Position numbers and translations under genes: made by a program. The notes under the pieces were generated by a model, which saw nothing but the letters and a program-made list of their open reading frames with translations, was not told the origin of the DNA and did no database searches. Below are positions 41,607 to 50,092 of a DNA stretch of 64,000 nucleotides, in pieces (position 1 is the stretch's first letter; every line of letters starts with the position of its first letter). Origin of the DNA: Pseudomonadota bacterium. GTDB taxonomy: Bacteria > Pseudomonadota > Gammaproteobacteria > Burkholderiales > SG8-39. The stretch lies in assembly GCA_021811085.1 (NCBI GenBank), contig JAJZPQ010000016.1, forward strand, positions 1 through 64,000, in the 5' to 3' direction.

Positions 41607-44417
41607 TCAGCGCGCCTGCTCGGCCTTCGCCAGTATGCGTTCGCAGCGCTGCCGATCGAGCGCATCGGTCACGCCCGCCTGCGCACACCAGGCAAGCAGA
41701 CGTTCGCCCGCGCTGACCGCGCCGGCGCTCGCTGCGCTGCTGAAGCGCTCCTTCAGCTGCTTCACCTGCAGCGCGAGCCGCTGCTGCTGGAATTCCGGCG
41801 GACTTTCCAGACCCAGCAGCAATTCGAGTTCGAGCAGGCCGTGGCGGCGCGCTTGCGCCTCCTGCTCCATGCGTGCGCGGTATTTATCGGCGGCAGCCGC
41901 ATCGGCGAGCGCCGCCAGCGCAGCATCGCGCCGCGCCAGCATTTTCTTCTCCCAGGCGGACGGCAGCACCGGCAATGCCGCCCAGCGTTCCGGTGCCGCC
42001 GCACCCGCGGCTTCCGTTTCCGGCACAGGCGCAGCGCCGCCCCGCAGCAAGCATGCGTCCAGCTCCTCGCATAGGCGCTCTTTCGCGGCCAGCGTCTGCC
42101 ATACTGCCGCCGCACGCGAGCGCACGCGCGCCGCCAGCATCGCCTCCACCGCGGCCCGCCCTTTGCTGAATCGGGCTTCGAGCTCGCGCAGTTCCGGGCC
42201 GGGAGCACCGGCCTTTTGCTTCCATTGGTCCTGCAGCTCGCGCAGGTTGCGGCGAACCTCCTGATCCTCCGTGTCCGCGGCGCGCGCAAGCTGCTCGAGC
42301 TGCGCGCACAGCTCCTGCAACGCATGTCGATGTTCGTTCCTGCGGCCCGTCTCTTCCTTGCGCTGGTTCTGGCGCGCATCGAATATTGCGTCGCAGGCCG
42401 CGCGAAACTGCTTCCACAGCGCGCGCTCGTCGCGCTGCGCCAGCGACAGTTCCTTCGCTTCGCTTTGCCAGCGCGCCTGAATCGCCTTGATCTGCGACGG
42501 CAGTTCACGCTCTGTCGCCTTGGCCGCCAACGCGGTGACTTCGGCGATCATGGCCTGCCGCCCCGCCTTGGCGCGCTCGCGCGCCGCCCCCAAGGCCTCG
42601 CGTGCCGGCGCGAGCGCCGCCTTGAAACGCAAATCGAGCTTCTTCCACGCGCCGGGATCGACGCTGCCCAGCTCACCTTCGCGCCAGCCATGTTCGGTTT
42701 CGCGCAGCCAGCGCTCGAGCGCGCGCCAGTCTGCGGGCTCGGCGAGCAGCGGCTGCACCTGCGCCGCGGCTGCGACGATGAATTCTTCGCGCCGCCTGCG
42801 CGCCTCCTTTCTTTGCGCGGCGAGCTCGGCAAAATGCCGGGCGGCGGGGGCGTAAGCCTTTTCGCAGGCAGCGTCGAAGCGTTCCCACAGCGCCTTGGGC
42901 ACGCCTGCGTGCTGCTGGTCCAGCACTTTCCATTCGCCGCGCAGCTTCTGCACCTCGAGCGCGAGTTGCGCCGGATCCTGGGTTTGCGTCGCGGCCGCTT
43001 CGGCGCGCTCGCACAAGCGCACGCGCGCATTTTGCTGGCCGAAGGATTCCCAGCGATCGAGTTCCACCAGTTGCTGCACCAGCCGGCCCAAGCGCTGGGT
43101 GGTCGGTTTCGGCAGCTGGCCGGCCGCGGCCTTGCGCAGCTTGATTTCGTCGGCGGCTGCGCGCGCCGCCTGCACCTGGCCCGCGGCCAAGGCCTGCTCA
43201 GCGCCATGCAGCAGCGCGTGCAGCTGCTGCCGCAGCGCATTGGCTTCCTGTTGCGTCGCCTGAATCTGCGCCAGCCGGCGCTGCTCCACCGCGGTCATCG
43301 CGGCTTCGAAGCGCCGCGTCAGATCCGGCGTGCGTATCGAGCGGTCCAGTGCCTGCCAGCGTACCGGTAGCTGCGCGTGGTCGATCGATGTTCCCGCAGC
43401 CAGATGTTCGGCTTCGAGCACGAGCGCCAGAGTACTGGCGAGTCCACGCAGCTCCTCCTCCCAGCGCACAAGGCGTTCCTCCGCCTGCGCCAGCTGGCCC
43501 AGCGCCGCCTCGTCGTCGCAGGTGCGCGCCTCGTCGCGCAAGGCCGCAAGCTCCGCGCGCAGAGCGGCAAGCGCCTCCTCTGTCTCCGGCGCCGCATGCC
43601 CGAGGCCGCCGATCCATGCGCCGAGCTTGCGCTCGAACTGCGAACGCGCGCGCTGCTCGTTCTGCTCGCGCTCGAACCTGGCTTGGATCGCCTGGCGCGC
43701 GGCCTCGCAGCGCGCCAGGCGCGCCGTGTCGCCGCTCATGTCCAAGGCCTGCCAGCGCCGGTTGAGTTCGATCACCGCGCTCAGGATCGGTCCGGGCTCG
43801 GCCGCCAGCGCTTCGAGCTGCGCGATGACGGCTTCGGCTTCGCCGTCCTGCTGCTGCCGCTGCCTGATCGCGTCGATGCGTTGCCGCGCGAGCCGGGCCA
43901 CGCCATGGTCCTTGTGCTTCGCCGCATCGGCGAGTTTGCGCAGGCCAGCCGGCGAAAGCACGCGCTCGGCTGCCGCCATGCGCATCTCCGCATGCTCGCC
44001 CGCCAGCGCGAGTTCGACCAGCATGGCTTCATCGCGCATATGGGCGATCGCCGCGCGCCGCCGCCCCGCATCCTGCGCCCGGCGCGCGACCTCGTTCCGG
44101 ATTGCATCGCTGCATTGCTCCGCCGCCAACAGCGCCTGCGCCGCCGCGCCGTCCTGCGTCAGCGCCAGCGCTGCACTCAGTGCGGCCGCGAGTGCGGGCC
44201 TCACGCCGGCGTCGGTTTCCGTGTTCCAGGCAGCGGCAAGCGCAGCGAGGTCGCTGCAGCGCCGCGCTGCGGCGGCACGCACCTGCGGCGCCGGGTCGCC
44301 GGCCAGCAGTTGTGCGAGTTCACCGGAGTCGGATGGCAATGCCGCCACGCCGAGGATGCGCTGCGCGGGATCGGCGTGCTGGTGCGGGGCAGTGCGTGAG
44401 AACAGATTGGTAATCAT
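41607..44417 (-). CDS. DUF349-repeat protein, predicted coiled coil
   Basis: This 936-residue protein is rich in Ala, Arg, Glu and Gln, with strong helical and coiled-coil character. The N-terminal third carries HEAT-like repeats (HADPAQRILGVAALPSD, PQVRAAAARRCSDL). The rest contains DUF349-type segments, about 70 residues each, with motifs such as VQKLRGEWKVLDQQHAG, LWERFDAACEKAYAPAARHFAELA and LWKQFRAACDAIFDARQ. The family is cytoplasmic and of unknown function; related proteins are implicated in cell envelope or RNA-associated roles, unproven. It is transcribed alone, opposite the channel. Confidence 0.82.
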   Translation of the reverse strand: MITNLFSRTAPHQHADPAQRILGVAALPSDSGELAQLLAGDPAPQVRAAAARRCSDLAALAAAWNTETDAGVRPALAAALSAALALTQDGAAAQALLAAEQCSDAIRNEVARRAQDAGRRRAAIAHMRDEAMLVELALAGEHAEMRMAAAERVLSPAGLRKLADAAKHKDHGVARLARQRIDAIRQRQQQDGEAEAVIAQLEALAAEPGPILSAVIELNRRWQALDMSGDTARLARCEAARQAIQARFEREQNEQRARSQFERKLGAWIGGLGHAAPETEEALAALRAELAALRDEARTCDDEAALGQLAQAEERLVRWEEELRGLASTLALVLEAEHLAAGTSIDHAQLPVRWQALDRSIRTPDLTRRFEAAMTAVEQRRLAQIQATQQEANALRQQLHALLHGAEQALAAGQVQAARAAADEIKLRKAAAGQLPKPTTQRLGRLVQQLVELDRWESFGQQNARVRLCERAEAAATQTQDPAQLALEVQKLRGEWKVLDQQHAGVPKALWERFDAACEKAYAPAARHFAELAAQRKEARRRREEFIVAAAAQVQPLLAEPADWRALERWLRETEHGWREGELGSVDPGAWKKLDLRFKAALAPAREALGAARERAKAGRQAMIAEVTALAAKATERELPSQIKAIQARWQSEAKELSLAQRDERALWKQFRAACDAIFDARQNQRKEETGRRNEHRHALQELCAQLEQLARAADTEDQEVRRNLRELQDQWKQKAGAPGPELRELEARFSKGRAAVEAMLAARVRSRAAAVWQTLAAKERLCEELDACLLRGGAAPVPETEAAGAAAPERWAALPVLPSAWEKKMLARRDAALAALADAAAADKYRARMEQEAQARRHGLLELELLLGLESPPEFQQQRLALQVKQLKERFSSAASAGAVSAGERLLAWCAQAGVTDALDRQRCERILAKAEQAR

Positions 44418-44573
44418 GGTTTGCTTGCGCTTAGGACAGATGCGAGCCTTGCTCGCGGATCGAACCGGATGCGTTCACCCGGTCAACGTGATGGTAACCA
44501 AAAAACAGCGCGGTCGCTGCACAATTCTGCGCTGCAGGTGCAAGCCCGTTTCGCGTTCGCTGTTTTGCGGGAA

Positions 44574-45050
44574 TCAGTTGAGCTGCCAAATTGCCGCGTT
44601 GAGGATGGCGGCGAAGGCGACCCAGGCCGCATACGGAACGAACAGCATCCCGGCGATGCGGTCGCTGCGCCAGAACACGACCGTCGTCGCCAGGATCGCG
44701 AGCAGCAAGACGACAATCTCGAGCAGCGCAGCGCCGACCGCATGCATGCCGAAAAACACGATGGACCACGCCAGATTCAACGCCAGCTGAAACGCGAACA
44801 AACTTAGCGCCCAGCGGGCAGCGCCGCGGCGCCATATCCTCCAGCCCGCGATCGCCATCATGAAATAGAGCGCAGTCCACACCGGGGCAAAAATCCAGTT
44901 GGGCGGATTGAACGCCGGCTTGGCCAGCAGCGGATACCAGCTGCCGACGCTGCTCGCGGTCACCGCGCCGCCGATGGCTGAAACCGCAAGGCACAGTGCG
45001 AGGATGACGATGAAGCCCAGCGTGCCGCGCGTGTGCGGCGCAGTGCTCAC
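44574..45050 (-). CDS. tspO: TspO/MBR-family membrane protein
   Basis: This 158-residue protein has five predicted helices and TspO hallmarks: SWYPLLAKPAFNPPNWIFAPVWT (WYxxLxKPxxxPPxxxFxPVW) and ALNLAWSIVFFG, followed by a C-terminal helix (AWVAFAAILNAAIWQLN). TspO proteins bind tetrapyrroles such as haem and porphyrins, and affect stress or oxygen responses. The GTG start (45050) overlaps the ankyrin gene stop by four bases (GTGA), so it is coupled to that gene. Its length is typical. Confidence 0.93.
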   Translation of the reverse strand: MSTAPHTRGTLGFIVILALCLAVSAIGGAVTASSVGSWYPLLAKPAFNPPNWIFAPVWTALYFMMAIAGWRIWRRGAARWALSLFAFQLALNLAWSIVFFGMHAVGAALLEIVVLLLAILATTVVFWRSDRIAGMLFVPYAAWVAFAAILNAAIWQLN

Positions 45051-45616
45051 TTGCGCGGCTTGAGGAACGTCACGACGTTCGAACCCGGCGCATTCTTGGT
45101 GGCGCAGCTGCCCTCGCCCACGCCGGCCTCGCCCTCCGCTTCGTGCAGCAGGTTGATGACGTCGACATAGTGCTTTTGCTTGACCATCATCAGCGCAGTG
45201 AGTCCGCCTTCATTGCGCGCGAGGACATCGGCTCCCGCTTTGAGCAGTACTTCCACCACCGCCGTCTCACCGTAACCGGCAGCCAGCATCAAGGGCCGTA
45301 TGCCGTAGCCGATCGGCGCCTCGACATCGGCGCCCGCATCGATCAGCGCTTGCGCCACATCGGCGAAACCGCGGTCCAGCTCCGCGTTGTAAGCGGCTTT
45401 TATCAGCGGCCCCCAGCCGCGCTCGTCCCTGGCATTCACGTCCGCGCCCGCATCGATCAGGATCTTGACCACGCCGAGCCTGCCCGCGTATGCGGCCAGC
45501 ATCAGCGCCGTGGCGCCATCGGCGTTGCGCTCGTTGCAATCGGCGCCGGCAGCCAGGAGCATGCGCACGCGCGCGGCATCGCCCGCGGTCACGGCATCGA
45601 GCAAGGATTCAGGCAT
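45047..45616 (-). CDS. Ankyrin-repeat protein
   Basis: This 189-residue protein has about five ankyrin repeats, recognisable by GATALMLAAYAGRLGVVKILIDAGADVNARD, RPLMLAAGYGETAVVEVLLKAGADV and GLTALMMVKQK, each split here by variable loops. It has no signal peptide and is probably cytoplasmic. Ankyrin repeats mediate protein contacts; its partner may be the TspO protein, whose start it overlaps. ATG 45616 has a good GGAGGT upstream. Confidence 0.9.
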   Translation of the reverse strand: MPESLLDAVTAGDAARVRMLLAAGADCNERNADGATALMLAAYAGRLGVVKILIDAGADVNARDERGWGPLIKAAYNAELDRGFADVAQALIDAGADVEAPIGYGIRPLMLAAGYGETAVVEVLLKAGADVLARNEGGLTALMMVKQKHYVDVINLLHEAEGEAGVGEGSCATKNAPGSNVVTFLKPRK

Positions 45617-45696
45617 GCAAACCTCCGTCAGGATCAAAGGGCCAGGAATTCTATCCTACTGCGGTTTTTCTGCAATGCGGCCTGCGCGCCGGCGCG

Positions 45697-46425
45697 TCAT
45701 GCATCGAGCTCGCGATAGCGCCGGAATATGCCTTCATTGTTGAACGCGAGCCGCCGCCCCGAGGCGACATAGCGCTTGATGCGCGGGCGCGCAAATACTT
45801 CCCGCTGCAGCGCGCGCAGCCTGGGGCAGGCGCGCAAGGCGCTTTTGCTTGCCAGCGGAAACGCAAAATCCAGTCCGGCGAGCACCTGGGCCATGGACAA
45901 ATCGGCATAGCTCAGCTGCCTTCCGGCCAGCCAGCGCCCGCTGTCCGGGTTGCGCTCGATGACGCGTTCGAAATAATGCAGAAACTTCGGCAGGCGCTGC
46001 GCGCGAAAATCGCGGCTGCGGCGCTTCGCTTCCGCCTTCTGCTCCTCATAGTAATACCCGGCGCCGATCGGATGATGGGTATCGTGAATTTCGGCCACGA
46101 AATCGGCCAGCGTAAGCTGCAGCTGATGAATCCATAGCCGGTCGGCCGCCGCGCGCGGCACCAGTCCCAAGCGCGGGCCGAGAAACAGCAGGATATTCGC
46201 GGTTTGCCCGATCAGCCTGCGCCCGGCCTTCAGAAAAGGCGGCGCAAACGGCGGTCGCGCGACGTCGTCGCCGTCGAGGAATTTCATCATCGCCGGCACG
46301 CCGCCGCCCTGCGCCTCCGGTAGCAGCGCCAGATCGCGGTATTCGGCCCCGGCTTCTTCCAGCGCCAGGCGCACGAATTCGCCGCGCCCCTGGATGCCGG
46401 GCCAGTAATACAGTTCGTAGATCAT
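45697..46425 (-). CDS. Glutathione S-transferase-like protein
   Basis: This 242-residue protein resembles GST-family enzymes. The N-terminal thioredoxin-like part (MIYELYYWPGIQGRGEFVRLALEEAGA) has the Tyr/Trp-rich opening of GST N-domains. The C-terminal all-helical domain contains LSYADLSMAQVLAGLDFAFP, the buried N-capping-box region. The N-domain TSNAIL-like segment for glutathione is visible as GQTANILLFLG. ATG 46425 follows GGGAGGA. It probably conjugates or reduces using glutathione; the substrate is unknown. Confidence 0.85.
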   Translation of the reverse strand: MIYELYYWPGIQGRGEFVRLALEEAGAEYRDLALLPEAQGGGVPAMMKFLDGDDVARPPFAPPFLKAGRRLIGQTANILLFLGPRLGLVPRAAADRLWIHQLQLTLADFVAEIHDTHHPIGAGYYYEEQKAEAKRRSRDFRAQRLPKFLHYFERVIERNPDSGRWLAGRQLSYADLSMAQVLAGLDFAFPLASKSALRACPRLRALQREVFARPRIKRYVASGRRLAFNNEGIFRRYRELDA

Positions 46426-46474
46426 GCTCGGTCCTCCCGCTTGTATCAACGCCTGCAACAGCCGCAAGGCGCAA

Positions 46475-47281
46475 CTAGGACAGCGCGCCGAAGAAGCGGA
46501 TCAGCGCGTCGGCGGTTTCCCGCGGCTTCTCGATCCAGAAGAAGTGCGATGCGTCCGGCAGCACGGCCAGTTGCGCGCCCGGAATGCGCTGCGCGATCCG
46601 GCGCGAATTCTCCGCCGGAATCAGCGGATCGTCGGCGCCGGTGATCACCAGCGTCGGCGCCTTGATCTGCTCCAGATCACCGCAGGCGTCGAACGCGTCT
46701 ATGGCCTTGAGGTGTCCGCGTACCGCGTGCGGCGGCGTCGGGTTCTGGTTTACCAGGTCGAACATGCCATCGATCAGCGTCCGCTCGCGCGCGCGAAATC
46801 CGGGCATGTAATACACCTCCTCCTGCCGCCGCGCGACCTCGCGCGCGTCCATGCTTTCGTTCGGCACCAGCCGCAGCAGTTGGCCGATGCGCTTTTCCGG
46901 CGCGACCGAGCCGCGGCCGCAGTTGGTGCAGCCCAGCGCCAGGCCGTACACCTGGTCCGGATGCCGCGTCGCCACGCGCTGAGCGATCATGCCGCCCATG
47001 GATACGCCGAATACATGCGCCCGGCGCAGCCCCAGGCCCGCGATCACCCCGGCGCAATCGTCGGCAAAGGCCTCGATGCTATAGCCGTCTTCTGGCTTGT
47101 CCGAATCGCCGGTGCCGCGGTTGTCCATCAGGATCAGCTGGAAGCGCTCGGCCAGCGGCCTGAGCACGCCCTCGAGCCACACCACGCGGCTGCGGCGAAA
47201 GCCGTTGATCATGAGCAGCGGCGGGCCCGCGCCGCGCAGTTCATAGGCGATGGACACGGCGCCGGCGTCCAGAACGGGCAT
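46475..47281 (-). CDS. Alpha/beta-hydrolase
   Basis: This 268-residue protein has the hydrolase fold: PPLLMINGFRRSR (oxyanion), MDNRGTGDSDKP, nucleophile elbow GVSMGG with Ser94, acid in ITGADDPLIPAEN and His in LPDASHFFWIEKP. The pattern resembles 3-oxoadipate enol-lactonase, haloperoxidase and BioH/MhpC relatives; the substrate cannot be fixed. ATG 47281 follows GAGGAGGG. It diverges from the lapG-like gene with about 90 bases between. Confidence 0.87.
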   Translation of the reverse strand: MPVLDAGAVSIAYELRGAGPPLLMINGFRRSRVVWLEGVLRPLAERFQLILMDNRGTGDSDKPEDGYSIEAFADDCAGVIAGLGLRRAHVFGVSMGGMIAQRVATRHPDQVYGLALGCTNCGRGSVAPEKRIGQLLRLVPNESMDAREVARRQEEVYYMPGFRARERTLIDGMFDLVNQNPTPPHAVRGHLKAIDAFDACGDLEQIKAPTLVITGADDPLIPAENSRRIAQRIPGAQLAVLPDASHFFWIEKPRETADALIRFFGALS

Positions 47282-47371
47282 GAAACCCTCCTCGTCAATT
47301 GCGCGAAATGCGGTGGAAATCCATTGTACCTGCGGCGGCGCCGGCCCGTCCCGATTGAGTACAATCATGCG

Positions 47372-48115
47372 ATGTGGTCCTGCCCCGCCCCGCCGCCGCG
47401 CGCGAACCCGGCCGGCATCCGCGCCAAGCTTGCGCCGCCCGCGCGCTGGCTCGCCGGCTTCGCGCTGCTGGCGTTCACTGCCGGCGCGGCGCTGGCGGCG
47501 ACGCCAGGACTCGGCTTTTCGCGCAGCGTAACGCCGGGGCTGGTGCAGCGCTACGCGGCGAAATTCGGGCCGAACGTCAGGGCGCGCATCAGCGGCTGGC
47601 AGGAATTCGTGCGCTCCGCCGCACCCGCGCCGGCCTCAGCCGACAACCTGCCGCTGCTGGGCGCGGTCAACACGTTTTTCAATCGCGTCCCCTTCGTCAC
47701 GGATCAGGCGCATTGGGGGGTGGAGGACTACTGGGCGTCTCCGGCCGAAGCCGTTTCCAGCAACGGCGCCGATTGCGAGGATTTTTCCATCGCCAAATAT
47801 TTTGCGCTGAAGGAGCTGGGCGTGCCGATCCAGCGCCTGCGCATCACCTACGTCAAGGCGGTACGCCTGAATCAGGCGCATATGGTGCTCGCCTACTACC
47901 CCGAACCGAACGCGGTGCCGCTGATCCTGGACAATCTCGAAGACCAGGTCAGGCCGGCATCGGAGCGCGCTGACTTGATTCCGGTGTACAGCTTCAACGA
48001 CGAGGACCTGCTGATCGTGCGCCAGGGTCAAGCCGGCGCGAGCGCCGGCAGTTCGCTGCAGATCCGCCTGTGGCGCGCCTTGCTGCAGAAACTGGAAGAG
48101 GAATTGCGCTACTGA
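47372..48115 (+). CDS. lapG: LapG-type transglutaminase-like cysteine protease
   Basis: This 247-residue protein has an N-terminal membrane or signal helix (about 25-43) and the bacterial transglutaminase-like cysteine protease domain. Catalytic residues match LapG: Cys135 in NGADCEDFSIAKYF, His170 in QAHMVLAYY and Asp187 in LILDNLEDQ. LapG is a calcium-dependent periplasmic protease that cleaves large surface adhesins (LapA type) to release cells from biofilms. The LapD-like receptor gene follows 30 bases downstream, as in classical lap loci. No LapA-like adhesin is in this window. Confidence 0.93.
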   Translation: MWSCPAPPPRANPAGIRAKLAPPARWLAGFALLAFTAGAALAATPGLGFSRSVTPGLVQRYAAKFGPNVRARISGWQEFVRSAAPAPASADNLPLLGAVNTFFNRVPFVTDQAHWGVEDYWASPAEAVSSNGADCEDFSIAKYFALKELGVPIQRLRITYVKAVRLNQAHMVLAYYPEPNAVPLILDNLEDQVRPASERADLIPVYSFNDEDLLIVRQGQAGASAGSSLQIRLWRALLQKLEEELRY

Positions 48116-48145
48116 GAGGGATGCTATGCTTCGCGGGATACGACC

Positions 48146-50092
48146 ATGACACTTTTCCGGCAATTGTTTTTCGGCGCCTCGCTGCTGTTCCTGCTCGTAT
48201 TGGCGGGCGTGGAGGCGATTTATCTATCGAATGCCCGCCTCTACGTGCAGCAGCAGCTGGAGTCGCATTCGCAGGATGCGGCCACGTCGCTCGCGCTGTG
48301 GCTGTCGACGGTGAAGCCGTTCGAGGACCGCGCGCTGATCGAGACTGTGGTCAACACGTCCTTCGACCGCGGCTACTATCAGTCCATACGCGTGGTCTCG
48401 GTAAGCGGCGCAACCCTCGTGGACAAGGAGCTCGCGCCGGCGCAGGGCGAAGTGCCCGCATGGTTTGCGCGGCTGTTTCCGCTGCATCCGCCCAGCGCCG
48501 AATCTCTGATCAGCTCGGGCTGGCGCCAGCTCGGGCGCGTGCTGGTGACCAGCCATCCGAATTTCGCCTACCTGCAGTTGTGGCACACGGCGCTGCAGAC
48601 CCTGGCGCTGCTGCTGCTCGTATACGCGCTGTCCCTGATCGCGCTGCGCGCCTTTCTTGCCACCATCCTGCGCCCTTTGCGCGAGATCGAGCAGGCCGCC
48701 GGCGCCATCGGCGAGCGCGATTTCCGCACGATCGCCCTCGCCCCCAAGGCGCGCGAACTCGGGCGCGTGGTCACCGCCATGAACAGCCTGTCGGCGAAAA
48801 TCAGGCAAGTGATCGAAGCTGAATCCGCGCGCGCGGAAACGCTGCAGCGCGAGGCTTATCGCGATCCGGTCACCGGCCTGCTCAACCGGCGCGGCCTGGA
48901 GCACGAGCTGCTAAGCCTGTTTCGCGCCGAGCGCGATGTGTTTTCCGGGGCGTTCGTGCTGATCGAACTCGAGCGCTTCAAGGAATACAACCTGCACCAC
49001 GGCTATCAGCGCGCCGACGAACTGCTGGCGCTGCTCGCACAGACCATCTCCGGCGCAAACCAGGCAGCGGTCTGTTCGCGCTTCGGCGGCGCGAGCTTTG
49101 CCCTGGCTGCCGTGAATATCGATGCCGGCGCCGCGCGCGCGCTGGCGGGCGCCGTCAGTGCGCGCGTCGAGGCGGCACTGGCGGAGCAGGCCCTCACCGG
49201 GGAAATAGAATTTCATTGCGGCGCGGCGCATTTCGACGCCGGCGCGCCGCCGCTGCCAGAATTGCTGGCCGCAGCAGATCTGGCCTTGACGCGCGCCCAG
49301 GGAAAAGGGCCAGACAGCTTCGATCTCATCGCGCTGGCCGAACTCGACCGGCGCGGACGCGGCTCGCTCGCCTGGCGCGAGCAGATCGAGGCCGCCATCG
49401 ACGGCGGCAAGCTCGCGCTGTACGCACAGACGGTACTGAGCCTGCCCGCACGCGCACCGCTGCAAAGCGAGGTGGTCACGCGCCTCCTCGAAGACGGCAG
49501 CCATCCCGTGCCCGCGGCGCAATTCCTGCCCATGGCCGCGCGCCATGGCCTGACGCCGCGGCTGGACAAGCGGCTGCTCGAACTGCTGATCGCGCGCATC
49601 GACGCCGGCGCCGCGCTCGCGCCGGCGATCGCCGTGAATATTTCCGCGCAGACCATTGCCGATGCCGCAGCCTGCCGCAGCCTGTTCGAAGTCCTGCAAG
49701 GCCGGCAGGACATCGCCGCGCGCCTGGTGTTCGAAATGACCGAGTTCGGCGTGATTCGCGCTCCTGCGCTCAGCCTCGCTTTCGCCACCGAAGTGCGGCG
49801 CCTGGGCGCGCAGTTCGCGATCGACAATTTCAACCTCCACCGCGATTCGCTCAGGCAGCTGCACCAGCTGCTGCCGCATTACATCAAGCTCGCGCCCGCA
49901 TATACGAATGAGCTGACGCAAAACCAGGACAGCCGTTTCATCGTGTCCTCGCTCATCCGCATCGCGCAAACGCTGGACATCGGCATCATCGCCCAGGCGG
50001 TGGAGTCCGATTCCCTGATCCTGCTGCTGCAGGACATGGGATTCGCCGGCTATCAGGGCTATGCCAACGGCAAGCCCGCGCCTATAGGCTAA
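48146..50092 (+). CDS. lapD: LapD-type c-di-GMP receptor with degenerate GGDEF and EAL domains
   Basis: This 648-residue protein has helix 1, a periplasmic LapD_MoxY domain (about 25-150, with [18 protein letters not shown]), helix 2 and HAMP (about 151-225), a degenerate GGDEF domain (RFGGASFAL in place of GGDEF) and a degenerate EAL domain (about 400-648, with the EAL motif replaced by SEVVTRL). Such proteins bind c-di-GMP with EAL and then sequester LapG, stopping adhesin cleavage. Length and domain order match LapD. It converges with gcvP; the two stops overlap. Confidence 0.93.
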   Translation: MTLFRQLFFGASLLFLLVLAGVEAIYLSNARLYVQQQLESHSQDAATSLALWLSTVKPFEDRALIETVVNTSFDRGYYQSIRVVSVSGATLVDKELAPAQGEVPAWFARLFPLHPPSAESLISSGWRQLGRVLVTSHPNFAYLQLWHTALQTLALLLLVYALSLIALRAFLATILRPLREIEQAAGAIGERDFRTIALAPKARELGRVVTAMNSLSAKIRQVIEAESARAETLQREAYRDPVTGLLNRRGLEHELLSLFRAERDVFSGAFVLIELERFKEYNLHHGYQRADELLALLAQTISGANQAAVCSRFGGASFALAAVNIDAGAARALAGAVSARVEAALAEQALTGEIEFHCGAAHFDAGAPPLPELLAAADLALTRAQGKGPDSFDLIALAELDRRGRGSLAWREQIEAAIDGGKLALYAQTVLSLPARAPLQSEVVTRLLEDGSHPVPAAQFLPMAARHGLTPRLDKRLLELLIARIDAGAALAPAIAVNISAQTIADAAACRSLFEVLQGRQDIAARLVFEMTEFGVIRAPALSLAFATEVRRLGAQFAIDNFNLHRDSLRQLHQLLPHYIKLAPAYTNELTQNQDSRFIVSSLIRIAQTLDIGIIAQAVESDSLILLLQDMGFAGYQGYANGKPAPIG

